Assembly: GCA_002946415.1 (NCBI GenBank)
Contig: NJPS01000053.1
Span: 1 to 64,000, forward strand
Direction: 5' to 3'
DNA: 64,000 nucleotides
DNA from: Rutstroemia sp. NJR-2017a BVV2
Lineage: Eukaryota; Ascomycota; Leotiomycetes; Helotiales; Rutstroemiaceae
Of this stretch, positions 34,891-45,499 are shown piece by piece (within the stretch, counting starts at the first letter, position 1; the number at the start of each line of letters is the position of its first letter). Position numbers and translations under genes: made by a program. A model generated the notes under the pieces. The model saw nothing but the letters and a program-made list of their open reading frames with translations. It ran no database searches and was not told the origin of the DNA.

Positions 34891-36426
34891 AGTTATGTTA
34901 GTTCTAGATTTCTTGTCTCTTGGAACTTGGAATTGAACGAGATAGGTGGGTAGGGAGAGTAGGGCTCGATTGATAAACTAGAGGCACAGTAGGCAGCCAC
35001 CCTTAGCGCCTTTCTTGGTGGTCCGTGAGCCAGTTCCAGCTTCTGGTCGGGGCTTTAAGCTTTTATGTTCTCATAGAGAGTATATTTCGTGGAACTTCTT
35101 CTGAGGCGAAATTGCAAATTGCTTGTTTAGAATAGAGCTTCGGTAAAGGAACCCTTCGCCGTCCTGAGTAACATTTGATAAAATGAACAAAGTGGACATG
35201 ATTGATACCAACTGCAGGCTCTCTACGATATGATACTTGTACCTTAAGACCGATAAGTTCCCCCAAAAATACAAGATTGTAGGATCGCGAGAGTTGGGCA
35301 TCCTAGGGGGAATTCTTGTTCAGATTTGAAATGCTAACACTTGTATTTATCGCCCTTGTTCCCAATTAGAGATGCGTTAGTAGTACTAGCTCCTTCTCTC
35401 CAATCTCTCAGCTGATTTGATTCAAGTTAGGTATATAGTTTCTATGCGGTTCCTCTGCACAACATGTAGAATTCATGATCATCTTCCTCAGTTAATCCGC
35501 CTCATTCCTATCCTTCTATTAGGAGGGTCTTTACTGGCTTCGTCCGTACTCTGCTCGAGTGTAATACTTGTGGCAGCAATAATTGCGTCTGACTCAGTGT
35601 CTGCAACGCAAGTGCAATTGCGAAGCTTTTAACTTCCTATAGCGTAGGGGTAGGGTTTGAGAAAGTGAAACTGGCACCGAGAGGTATGTTGAGCAGATGA
35701 GTAAAATGGCAGGCGAGAATGAGAAGGGGAGAGGCCATATTCATATGATAGCGAAGGAAGCAACACTGCAACACCCTTCCCAGCCCTGGCGGAAAGTTCT
35801 CTTGTCCTGAACTCATCGCGTGTTTAAGCTTAGTGACGATCTAGGCAGACTTGTTTATGACCCGGATGAAAGCAACCTCAGACCGAGGATATGAAATGAG
35901 TCAAGTGCCTCGTTGGATGAACTATTTATTACTATCTCCCCCATCCCCATTGTGTGAAGCACACAATAACCAAAGGTAAGTACTCGCATTCTCAATGTGC
36001 CAGACTTCAAAGAGAGTTTTAGTTCTATTCCGATTTCCCGGTCAGAATACAGCTCAACGTATATTTCCTACAAAACCCGCTACAGAACTTGTCACTTCTG
36101 AGAATATGGGGTCTTGAGAATGCTTACGATTGACTTTATCTGAAGAATAACTACATTCAAAATCATAGATTTATAACCTCAAAAATCTGGCAAAAATGTA
36201 GTGTTAAGGATGGGCCTGTGTCACTTTTAGATCGTCGGAGCCTCCGACTGAATCGGACTACTTCCGACTGCCCTAAACTCTACATCACTCGATGCTAAGG
36301 CCTTTGCAGGTGTGGCTAGCTAGGTGTGGCCAAAGAAGGAATTAAGCCCGCGTGTGCAATGTACCGAAATGCACCAAAGCTTGTATGGGAACAGATGTTG
36401 AATTGAGTAAATGAATTAATAGATCC
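34891..36426. promoter_or_regulatory. Intergenic region upstream of GNAT gene
   Basis: About 1.5 kb between the GNAT start and the FAD monooxygenase stop. It contains a perfect odd palindrome at 36234-36248 (listed separately). The 71-codon plus-strand frame at 35417-35632 has no signal or domain that I trust. Confidence 0.4.
36234..36264. promoter_or_regulatory. CGG/CCG inverted-triplet palindromes
   Basis: GTCGGAGCCTCCGAC is a perfect palindrome containing CGG-N5-CCG. About 10 nt further, CGGACTACTTCCG gives CGG-N7-CCG. Inverted CGG triplets are the usual binding sites of fungal Zn(II)2Cys6 factors. The position, downstream of the monooxygenase and ~1.35 kb upstream of the GNAT gene, makes function uncertain. 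Confidence 0.25.
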
Positions 36427-37900
36427 TTAGGCTTTCAAGTTCGCAAGGCGAGGCTCGGGAATAGGCAAGAAGTCCAAAATAGGCGCACTACTATCGAAGC
36501 TAGAAAAAATACGCATCTTAAAAGTCGATGGGATCCATGGGAAGATGAATTGGAAAAGCTTAGAGTACCACCTGCTCATAGTCTCGAAGCCAGCGTACAC
36601 TCCCGAAGCCTTGCAAACGAAATCAGCACGAGGCCGCTCTATTCGCTCATAGTTCTCAAAGACTTTAACGATTTCCGCTGTGGTTGGAGACTTGTTGCGT
36701 TCGAGAAGTGTATGTAGGCCGTTGACTAGACAGCACACGTCATCGACGCAGAGGTTTCCGCCTAGGCCGAGATTCGCTGTCGCCTTGTGGACAGCGTCGC
36801 CTACAAGGACAGTTCTACCGCCCGAGTGCCATTTCCTGGCTAGAACACCTTCTTCCATTCCTACCATTGTACTGCCGACAAGGTTCGCCCATAAATCGTT
36901 AAAAGTGAAGTTTGGAGTAACGTGAAGATGTCCCCATTGCTTGATGGCCTCATCCATATCAGCCTAGCACAAACTATCGTTAGCACTCATGAAATCATCG
37001 TCAGTTCAGGTTCATAGAATGCAGACTAACCTGACCATATCGTGGGCTAGGATGAGACATCTTCTTCTTGTTTGCAATATAAATAGCCCAGAATACCTTC
37101 CCGTCCATTCCTGCGGCAATGAGGCCTCCAACACCATGCTCAGGGTAATAGGAATTAGCAATAACACCATCCTTTAAAAACTGTTTCTTTGGGTCATCAA
37201 CAAAGTAGTTCCGCGATGTGCATGTCAGAATCCGATACCGACTATTAAATCCGGCGGCCATGATTTCGGAAGTCTTGGGATCAATCGCCTTGAGTAGCTG
37301 CGCCGTCTGCTGGCGCACCCGGCTGTGCACACCGTCGGCACCCACTATAATGCTGCCCTCAATGACATTGCCCTTGTCGGTCCTAAGCGTTACCCCATTC
37401 TCATGCTCACTAAACGAGTCCAAACCCTCATGTGCATGGATTTTTGATTTCGAGGATTCGCTGAGGCCATTGTATAGGTTGTCGAGGTAGGCCTTGCGAT
37501 CTATGAAGTACACCGGTCGTTTCTGGCTTTGATTTTGATCAGCTGACCTGCATTTATTGCTTGCTTGCTATGAAAGAAAGCTGGGACGAACGAGAACTTA
37601 CACCTTCTGGAGACGAATTAATTCATCTGAAGAGCAAAACAAATTGCCCTTGTGATCCCAGTGCTCGCGATCCCCAATGGGAATTCCAACTTCATGAGTC
37701 GGCTTGTCGATACCCAATTGTTCGTGCACCAGGAGGGTGCAAGGAAGCAGCAGGATAGACTGGCCTAGTTGTGGCGCTACTTCCCGTTTCTCGAACAGTT
37801 CGAAATCGATTCCACCGCGCTCGAGAACATTGGCTAGTGTGAGACCTGCTACTGAACCCCCTACAATAAGTACCTTGAATGGACGTTGCGCTTCTGCCAT
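36427..37900 (-). CDS. FAD-dependent monooxygenase (group A flavoprotein, PaxM-type)
   Basis: Exons 37900-37602, 37547-37031 and 36963-36427 encode 450 residues. Introns of 54 and 67 nt are in phase. Residues 10-19 VLIVGGSVAG give the Rossmann GxGxxG variant, ending in ELFEKR. VGADGVHSRVRQ is the DG motif, and VLVGDAVHKATANLGLGGN is the GD motif that contacts the FAD ribityl chain. C-terminal hydrophobic segments (FQFIFPWIPSTFKMRIF) may be membrane-associated. GDAVHK-x-TANLG-x-GGN with a short C-terminal anchor resembles the flavin epoxidases of fungal terpenoid and meroterpenoid pathways. Salicylate-hydroxylase-like enzymes are the alternative. The gene lies in the same orientation as the BAHD acyltransferase, 708 nt away, suggesting a shared pathway. 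Confidence 0.85.
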
Positions 37901-38608
37901 TTTGCTTAATGGGATGATCCTGTAACTTCTCTCGAGCTCTAGAAAGAAAGCAAAAACATGGCAGAGCCATCTTGATAACTAGATTCTAAATATGATACTC
38001 TCCCAACCCATGAATAACATTTAAAAGTATCGGTGAAGAGCCTCCAAAAAAAATCCTTCATTCATTGGCAGGGAGAATAGATACAGTAGGGGCACGTTCC
38101 TGCTAGCGTTTGCCAATGTTTGTGTCTGACACGACATGCCCAACCAATTGAACTAATACAGTCTGGGCCTGGGTATGGGCCCGATGGATTGGATCTGGGA
38201 AGATACGTCGTTCCCACAAATTCTTTTTGCCCATCTTACAAAGTACAGTACTCTGTGCAGTCTCCATCTGGCCCTCTGGAATGTGGAAACGGCGGAGTTG
38301 AACCGATGGGTACTGGGATGGGTACTGATTACTCTATTAGTACATCTCGGCAGTTCGGCTTTTCTAAATAGGCCTAGTGGCGGAGGAAGCCGCCACCAAT
38401 GCGGCAAATTTTATCGGCGCCGTTAAATGTCAAACCTTAAACGCCACCAAAAATTTATGAAATTTCACCCGTTGCACAACAAACATGGATAATCCTTCAA
38501 TGATCATTTGGGAGACAAGGTAAGGTTCAAAAGCAAATCTGACTACTACATAAGCTTGCACATACTCATCGGCAGGCAGCTAACTCAGATCTCCGTAGAT
38601 GTCCAGCC
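37901..38608. promoter_or_regulatory. Intergenic region between BAHD and monooxygenase genes
   Basis: This 708-nt region should hold the monooxygenase promoter and the acyltransferase 3' flank. A GC-rich hairpin-like run GGCGGAGGAAGCCGCC lies near 38381-38396. Short overlapping frames here are unsupported. Confidence 0.4.
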
Positions 38609-40141
38609 TCACTGGAACGGTACCTTCGTGGCATTATGAGCGAAGCGATGGAAAAACTCATCGCGCAGGAGTCGCGGCCACGCTTGATTCGACGCACAGA
38701 CAAGCACCTCCAATGTTCCCTCAGGCGCATCCGCAGGACATGGCAAGATCACCTGGAAGCCGGCACAGACACCGCCAGCCGGGAATCGTACAGATTTGAT
38801 GTGATCACCAAATGCAGGACCCCATTCAATACTGTAGTAGTCAAACTCGCTCCAATTGCTCATCAGCACATTGCTACCGGGCATGTCGAGGAAGGCCGTG
38901 CCTGCTAGCCTATTCACATCGTCCATGCGCTCTATGTAGTGCGCCAATTCGTCGTAGTATGTACTTCCGCACTTATTGACAGCTTGTCGTACCAGACATG
39001 CGACGTCAGCTAGCGGGGTATCCTTAGAAATTAACTGTTGAATCGGTAGAACTGCCGTTGTGAAGCCGAGGATATTACCCAGCGTATGTGGATGTATCGG
39101 CACGTGAAGGCGGCGTCGTGCATCTAAGCTGACCATTCCTACCGATGGTTTGCTGGGATCGACGGCTGAATGATCAGGGTGTTCGGCGCTCTGGATGGAT
39201 TTCCAGAGCAGTGCAGATAGTGCGTCATTGGTGGAGATGAATTTTGGTAGTTGTTCTTGCGGAATCTTGCCCTTAAGACCAGATGAAATTTTGGCTGGTG
39301 AACACTCGTCTTTGAGCGCTCGAATGGCTTCTGGGGTGAAGCGATATACATGAGCATGGCTTTGTCCGTTCGTTAGACCTTCGGGAAGTCCTGGAGGAGT
39401 AAACGGTAAATGGATGTATTCGGGGTGATCCTCAGCGAAATTGGCACACACGTTCTCTCCGGTACTCTGCAGAATCTTGGCGCGGTCCGCAACCTGAATC
39501 TCGACTGGCTTCTCAATAGTCAGGCCCTGTGCTCGGCGTAAGTCTTCAGCAAAAAGCTCGGCCAGTTTCCACATGGAGAGTCCATCGGCATAGGAGTGGA
39601 AGCACAGGTGATTTAGCAGCAATCCGCCCTTGATCAGGTTGGCTTGCATCATCTGGGTTGGTAGGCGATCGATACCAAAGTTAGGCCATTCCCCAACCCG
39701 GCCACGCATACAGAATGTGTCGTCTTCCATAGCCGCATTAGGAAACCCCTGCTCCTTCAACTGACCGAATGACGTTGCTGTTTTGTCGTTGCGGTGATCC
39801 TTGACTATGAAATCCTCTATCTCGCCATCACCATAAGGTTGTAGCTTCAGCTGTCCAGCAGGCTTCGTATCAGGGTCTGCGGGAACGGCCTCAACGCCGA
39901 CCATTGGCGTCCGTGTCTTGAAGCTACTCCAGGCTGTTCGCAACATTGATGAGATGTTCCCAGCATCGTAGTCTGCTGCCAATTCAAGACACATTACATT
40001 CCGAATCCATCCCTTAGGTCCTATAAGTTCCGATGCGAGAAGAGCCGGTGCTTTGGATGTTGCGTCCATGACTGGCAAATGATTGTTAATGAGTGCTGGT
40101 ACGTAAGAAGGTATTTTCAGAAAAGTATTGAAAAAGTACAC
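38609..40141 (-). CDS. BAHD-type acyltransferase (Transferase family, trichothecene acetyltransferase-like)
   Basis: A single exon encodes 510 residues; Met25 (40069) is an alternative start. The catalytic motif HSYAD (His182, Asp186, the HxxxD motif) sits in LLLNHLCFHSYADGLSMWKL. The structural motif near the C-terminus is MSNWSEFDYYSIEWGP, the fungal equivalent of DFGWG. Length and two-domain layout fit Pfam Transferase proteins, which move acyl groups from CoA thioesters to hydroxyl or amino acceptors. In fungi they mostly decorate secondary metabolites. DARRRLHVPIHPHTLGN is a typical mid-protein block. The gene is collinear with the FAD monooxygenase downstream. No decay. The acceptor and acyl donor are unknown. 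Confidence 0.85.
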   Translation of the reverse strand: MYFFNTFLKIPSYVPALINNHLPVMDATSKAPALLASELIGPKGWIRNVMCLELAADYDAGNISSMLRTAWSSFKTRTPMVGVEAVPADPDTKPAGQLKLQPYGDGEIEDFIVKDHRNDKTATSFGQLKEQGFPNAAMEDDTFCMRGRVGEWPNFGIDRLPTQMMQANLIKGGLLLNHLCFHSYADGLSMWKLAELFAEDLRRAQGLTIEKPVEIQVADRAKILQSTGENVCANFAEDHPEYIHLPFTPPGLPEGLTNGQSHAHVYRFTPEAIRALKDECSPAKISSGLKGKIPQEQLPKFISTNDALSALLWKSIQSAEHPDHSAVDPSKPSVGMVSLDARRRLHVPIHPHTLGNILGFTTAVLPIQQLISKDTPLADVACLVRQAVNKCGSTYYDELAHYIERMDDVNRLAGTAFLDMPGSNVLMSNWSEFDYYSIEWGPAFGDHIKSVRFPAGGVCAGFQVILPCPADAPEGTLEVLVCASNQAWPRLLRDEFFHRFAHNATKVPFQ

Positions 40142-41188
40142 TTCGACAGAGGATTAAGAAATGAGAGAACACGCTGTTATGTACGTAAGTTTCGGTGATA
40201 GCACTAGATTGATTTATGAATAGCTCCTTATTATGTTCCAACTTCTCAACTAACAATACCATGAGTTAGATCCATCGGATATAAACTACGCGCAAATTCC
40301 GCACGTACGCGTACCCTGCATAAAAACTTTCTTATCAAACCCCTCAACTCACCGCAGTACTAAGTTAGTGAAGTTAGTGATAGTTGTGTTTCCAGGGACC
40401 CACCTCCCACCTTCGAAAGGAACATGCCACTATCCACAACTAATTTCCGCCGCACGGTCTTCATTGGAATGTCACTGAGACGGTCTTGGAACCCCTATCA
40501 GTGCACCTAATCTTTTGACTGGGCTGCATGCTCGCCACCACGTGTTGTAATTTTCTTTTGTTTCGAACCGTACCTGAGTGTCGGTATCGATATGTAATAG
40601 ATAGAACAATTCATAGAGATCGGCTGCAATCAAATTGATACCCCCAGTCCGAACTATAACTTGGCAGTCTATTTGTAGAAAGACTGGCCGCACGAGGAGA
40701 GCGGCAAAGTGTCCGGTATAAGTACTATGTACCCTTCTAGTCAATCCTACGATGATCACCAACCCTCTTTGGTAAAAAATTTGAAGATTCCTTCGAAAAG
40801 GGGGAATGTTTGTAGAATATGCGACTTGAGGTTATACTCAGAAGGGCAATGTGCCCCGACTACCTAATGAACATCCAGAATCCCCACGAAGATACTAGCA
40901 ATTTTTCTGCATCAACTGCCGTTGCGGGTTCCAGATGTTGTCACCATAAACAAGGCTATACCTAATACAAGCCTGTCTATATCGCATCTTTTCCTACGAT
41001 GAAATTCGGGGAGGAAAACCTTGGTCTCCGGACTCAGAACGAAACGCTCTGACATGATTAGTGGGTACTCCCCATCTACGTAGAACCGGGGCAAAATTCC
41101 TCTTAAATGGGAGCACCAACTTGTACAGTGCGATCGCTTTTCGGACGATTGACTGATACACTGACTGTCATTCATATCGATATACATC
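40142..41188. promoter_or_regulatory. Divergent intergenic region
   Basis: About 1 kb between the acyltransferase (-) and the rhodopsin-fold gene (+) starts, so it holds both promoters. AAGTTAGTGAAGTTAGTGA is duplicated near 40362-40380. No gene, RNA or transposon signature was recognised. Confidence 0.45.
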
Positions 41189-42630
41189 ATGTCAGGACCT
41201 GATCCAGCCATCCAGCTCATTTTCGGGCCACCTCCTGCCGGTATTGATTTGACTGATAGTTTGACGGTGGTATATGACGTTGTGTCTTGTGTGGTGCTCG
41301 GGATTGCGGCTGCAGCAGTATGCTTGCGATTCTATGTGCGGACTATGCGGGGAACAAATAATCTGGCTATCGATGACTACTTTGTTGTCTTGGGGCTCGT
41401 AAGTCCAGCTCATTCTATGGTTGCGATGGACTGCTTCTGCACCCTTCACCATATCTTCTATTCCTTGGACAAAAAATTAACGAACTGTTTCTGCAATAGT
41501 TCTGCACTGGTGCTCTCGTGGCTACAACACTTATTGGTTAGTATTCCTAAATTATGATAGCAACATTCTATCTTGACCTGGAGGACCTGACTGACTTTTT
41601 TGATTTGAAAAGCTGGAGCATACGGAGCGGGAAAACATGTGTGGTCGACGACATTACCGCGGCTCATGATTTTGCTAAAGGTATGCGTTAACGTTGCGAT
41701 ACCATGCATTTGGTCTTCATCAAATGTTACTTCTCATTCTGACGCAACTACCTAGGTCGTCTTCGCCGAGCCCTGGGTGTACGCCGCATCTGTAACATCA
41801 ACCAAGATCAGCGTCCTGCTCCTCTATCGACGATTGTTCTACACTGGCGACGGTGACATGCTAGTCATCAATCGCATCTTTACCATAATGTACTGGGGCG
41901 CCACATTCTTTACTTGCGCCTACCCCTTGATTATGTGGATCGTAATGGCAGCCGCCTGTCGCCCACTAAACTACTTCTGGACGCAATACGCCGGCGCCAC
42001 AGAAGGGAAATGCATCAACACCTTGCTATTCTTTCTAGTTTTTGGAATCGTCAACATGGTTAACGATGTTATCATCTTGCTCGTCCCGATCCCGCGTATT
42101 TTAAAACTGCATATGAACAAACGCAAGAAGGTTTCCGTTGCGGGTATTATGTTACTCGGTAGTTTGTAAGTATTCCGTATCATTTCCTGGTCCCCGCTAA
42201 CACACCCAGCGTCTGCGTTGCCAGTATAGTACGCATCTACTACCTCACGAAGCTGACTACTGCAATCGACATAACATACATCCTTGGTCCTGCCTTCGGC
42301 TGGTCCAGCTTGGAGCCCTCCGTCGCGATTATCGGTGCCTGTCTCCCAACCTTTGCGCCGCTTTTCCGCGGTATTCGCAACAAGGGCTCTAATAGCAGTG
42401 GGAAGGGTTCACATCTTGTTAATTTGAGCGCGACGCCAAACTTCCTAAAGCAGCAGTCGCACTTTCGCATTGAGGAATCGGACGAGGTCGAGCTGACGAA
42501 CAAGAGCTATTTTCAGAGTGTGGGAGAGAGCCGTGATGGGGAGGGGAGTGTGGGGAGTGAGGACGTGGAGAGAGATATAAGGGGAATTACTGTAACATCG
42601 CAGGTACAAGTTGTATCAAATAGAAGATAA
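41189..42630 (+). CDS. Fungal rhodopsin-fold (PTH11-like) seven-helix membrane protein
   Basis: Five exons (41189-41398, 41500-41536, 41613-41680, 41756-42165, 42210-42630) encode 381 residues. The very short exons 2 and 3 restore FCTGALVATTLIAGAYGAGKHVWS. Seven hydrophobic segments run from VVSCVVLGIAAAAVCLRFYVRTM through ASVTSTKISVLLLYRRLFY, FTIMYWGATFFTCAYPLIMWIVM, LLFFLVFGIVNMVNDVIILLVPIP, VAGIMLLGSFVCVASIVRIYYL and PSVAIIGACLPTFAPLF. The AIDDYFVVLG, KISVLLLYRRLF, W-x-x-LEPSVAIIGACLPT and D-V-I-I-L-L-x-P motifs define the fungal extracellular-facing rhodopsin-domain family related to PTH11. A soluble Ser/Glu-rich tail of about 90 residues follows. It is probably a plasma-membrane sensor or receptor-like protein; ligand unknown. 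No CFEM domain is present. Confidence 0.85.
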
Positions 42631-42975
42631 TTGGATAAATTATTGTCGGATCATAACAACAAGAAAGTCCATATGCCGCACCAGAGCGAATCTGCATGGC
42701 TTCGAGATTCAACGAGCCACCACTTTCCGGCTGTAAGAATGATGATGTTCAATTACAACTCCGTCAAAATTTCTGACCGCTGACGTCCTTGATTACGCTT
42801 GCAACGGGAAGAATCCCAGCAATAGAAGCGACCAACCTTGTTTGTCTGCTCAACTTTGGGGGGAGGTTAAGCGCACAGTACTTCTGACATTTGACCACTA
42901 CCGAGTAAGTAAATATCAAAGAAGAGCATAACAGAGAAAATGGAACTAAACTATAATGCTCTTTAACAACTATCT
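42631..42975. other. Transition region into repeat-rich segment
   Basis: 345 nt between the membrane-protein stop and the HET relic. Base composition drifts toward AT at the right end. No gene is seen. Confidence 0.4.
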
Positions 42976-42978
42976 AGC

Positions 42979-43805
42979 TTAAACGATATCAAAAAACTTT
43001 TTATAGAGCTTATTCTGAATAAGTATATCTATCATTTCTTCCTTTATCAGTCTATAGATATAGTATTCACTAATAAATAAGTAAAACTTGCTTATAGGCC
43101 TAAAGCAAAATAGTACCTTACTACCAAACAAAACATATACTATATCACCTATTTCTAATACCGCCAGACCAAGTATATAATATCCCTTCCTAGTCCTTGC
43201 GAAGATCCGGCTATCTGAAGCCAAGATCGCCTGTCGATACTTTTTCTTATAGTCACTTTCAGGCTCTGTAACCTCAGCTATACTCCGGACCTCCTCTGAT
43301 ATATCGTCAGATATCCCAAGGATCTCCAAAATATACCTGGCTACCTTCCGCAGCCAAAAACTATCTGGAACCTAGTGATACAGTATAGACTTATATCCTG
43401 TATCCTATATACAACTATTGCTGAGTGTTTGCATGGACGCGAAGAAGTCTGTCTGACCGTTTCGATAAATGTCGTCTAGATTGAAGCACTCCTATTTGCA
43501 AATCTTATACCAGAGCTGCTCTATCATTGTAATCAGTTGATCGGGTATCTTGTTGCCGTAGAAGTCCTCGGAAACTAGCCACCGAGAGCACGCTTCGATG
43601 GTGTCGATCTCCACGCTATGGACTCGATCACAAGATCATCTTCCTCCAAGATCTCGATCTTGTAGTCGAATCGCTGTGGGCACAGTACAGACAGATTAGC
43701 TCTGCCAATATGATGCCCTTGGACTGTCTCCAGTCGGGTACCCAGGATGGCAGCTTGTGTTCGTCCTTGAGCTATGCCTCTAGGCTCATCTTTGTCTGGA
43801 CTCAA
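42979..43805 (-). pseudogene. Decayed HET-domain (heterokaryon incompatibility) gene, C-terminal part
   Basis: One minus-strand frame can be followed from about 43635 to the stop at 42979 through three in-frame stops (TAG/TAG/TAG). It reads IDTIEACSRWLVSEDFYGN, PDQLITMIEQLW, YRNGQTDFFASMQTLS, SFWLRKVARYILEILGISDD, KKYRQAILASDSRIFARTRK and GYYILGLAVLEIGDIVYVLF, ending KFFDIV. The tail (RKGYYxLGxxVLExGDxVxVLFGxxVxFxxRP…YLxxxExYVxGLM) is the standard C-terminal region of fungal HET proteins. Upstream, a +1/-1 shifted frame (43805 to ~43620: NLSVLCPQRFDYKIEILEEDD) carries the adjoining segment. The stops arise from CAG/TGG-type codons, as expected of RIP. The N-terminal HET domain itself is missing or lost at the LTR junction near 43.9 kb. 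Confidence 0.7.
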
Positions 43806-43889
43806 TTGGAAGGGAGGCTAGAGCTGGGGTGTTGTATTGCTGCTAATACAATACAAGCTGCAGCTGAGTTTTCGCGCAATATTCGTACC

Positions 43890-44104
43890 GCAATATCGAT
43901 ATAACTAGATAGTATTTCCTTAGTATATAGAGCTTCGTGCTCAACGACAATTACTACTTGTTTACCTACTATTACAATTACGATCGATTCCCTGTGTGAC
44001 TGTTTTCAACAATAAACCTACGATAATACTATTCGTCATCGCGACCGATAATATTCGAGATCTTGACCACTTCCACGTGACTCAGAAGACAAGCATTCGT
44101 AACA
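43890..44104. repeat. Truncated LTR (3' ~215 bp), least-mutated copy of the family
   Basis: This copy aligns with 56460-56672 and with the ends of copies at 50973-51525 and 55130-55648. It carries GAGCTTCGTGCTCAAC, CGATTCCCTGTGTGACTG and CCACTTCCACGTGACTCAGA, and ends TTCGTAACA, where the AT-rich copies have A/T transitions. It abuts the HET relic on the left. Confidence 0.8.
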
Positions 44105-44293
44105 TAATGATTAGATCGGATGAGAATCGGTCCGTGCATACATCATTCGATGACTCCTCACCGGGCATGATCAGACTATTTCTTTTTCGAAATTTTTCTG
44201 CTAGCTATAGACAGTTTTCAATTCGCAACAGCCCATAAAAATCGTTCTCAACTAGCTAGATCTCATCTCAATCACTCGCTAATACTCACCAAA

Positions 44294-44956
44294 ATGCCAA
44301 CCAACTTCCTCAGTCTCCCCAGCGAACTGCGCAATGTCATCTACGAACAAGTCATCCCAGGCTCCATCGCCATCGTCGATGTCCAGTCATATCTATCCGA
44401 AAATTTGCGCAGGAAGAAACCCCGCCTAGGGCTTGTCCTCGCGAATAAACGCATATCACTCGAAGCCTGCTCGGTGATGTACGCCACGACGTGTTTTGAT
44501 TTCAGCTGCTGTAATGCGGAAGAAGTGGCTGCGTTTCTCACACATGTAGGGCGAAGGAACGCGAGTTTTATTTCGGATGTGGTGGTGGCTTTTCCAAGGT
44601 TTAGGGAGCTGAGTAGAGGGGAAGTGGAGCTGGATGATGGTATTGCGGCGAATCTTGCAGTAATGAGGGAGTTTTGTAAGGGTTTGCGTACGGTTACGAC
44701 AGATGCGGAGAATGCAGTTAGGATGGAGGAGAAGCTTCAGGAGCTTGGTGATGAGGAGGTTGCGACTGAGGCTGTGGGGTTGGTTGAGGAGTGGTTTAGA
44801 TCTTTGGGGTTGCTAAGGCAGATTATTGTTCAGCTAGAAGGATTTGATTCGACCTTCGTAAGGGGAGAGATGAGGAGGAGGGGGTGGAAGATTGAAGAGC
44901 TTGACGACAGCGAGTGTTGTGGTGGTGGGATCTGTGAGTTATATAGACTAGTATGA
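44294..44956 (+). CDS. F-box/2EXR-like fungal protein
   Basis: A single exon encodes 220 residues. The start, MPTNFLSLPSELRNVIYEQV, followed by LVLANKRISLEACSVMYATTCFDF, matches the fungal domain of the pattern FxxLPxELRxxIYxxh…LLxxxRxhxxEAxxhhYxxxxF. This is called 2EXR or F-box-like and often has a role in protein-protein contacts. The remaining 120 residues are helical with a leucine-rich pattern and a Cys-rich end (SECCGGGICEL). Function is unknown. It sits between a decayed LTR and the first AT-rich transposon block, whose terminal repeat starts only 31 nt after the stop, yet the frame is intact and of normal GC. Confidence 0.7.
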   Translation: MPTNFLSLPSELRNVIYEQVIPGSIAIVDVQSYLSENLRRKKPRLGLVLANKRISLEACSVMYATTCFDFSCCNAEEVAAFLTHVGRRNASFISDVVVAFPRFRELSRGEVELDDGIAANLAVMREFCKGLRTVTTDAENAVRMEEKLQELGDEEVATEAVGLVEEWFRSLGLLRQIIVQLEGFDSTFVRGEMRRRGWKIEELDDSECCGGGICELYRLV

Positions 44957-44986
44957 ATCCGCTCGCAAGCTCGCGGGCAAAATTTT

Positions 44987-45055
44987 AGGGTTTTACTAAA
45001 TATCCGATGCTTTTTACTATCTGTCCGACGCCCCACATTATATACTGAATATCGG
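44987..45055. repeat. Terminal repeat related to the 53.3-kb MITE
   Basis: AGGGTTTTACTAA, CCGATGCTTTTTACTATC and CCGACGC occur in the same order and spacing as in the 53313 terminal repeat (AGGGTTTTGCTAA, CCGACGCTTTTTACTATC, CCGCCGC). This marks the boundary between unique sequence and the AT-rich block. I could not find the matching opposite end. Confidence 0.6.
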
Positions 45056-45499
45056 AGGTTCACTTATTTACTATATAGTTGCTATATAAAGATATATAGT
45101 CAAGATACTGATTATAATATTTAATTTTTAGAATAAATAACTAAAGAGAAAAGAGAATATAATAACTTTAAGAACTTATATATAAATAGATTATATATAC
45201 TTAGAAGTATATAGCTTATAAGAAATATAATAGCTGTTATAATTATAATAGTTTTAATTTTCAGATAATCATCTAGTTAGTAGATATAATTCAAAGATAT
45301 AATAGAAACTTTAGATTATTTCTTGATATTTATTACGAATTTTATATTTTACTTTGATTAACTTTCTTAACTAAATTTATTTTTTTGAATAATTATTATT
45401 CGTGATATTTGTTATATATCAAAATTATATAAATATTATATAGTAATATTAACTATAATCCCTAGTTTATATATATCTTATATTAATATATATTTAAAA

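Noticed and set aside
34063..34953. Plus-strand frames of 107-181 codons
   Set aside because: Antisense to the intact GNAT acetyltransferase gene.
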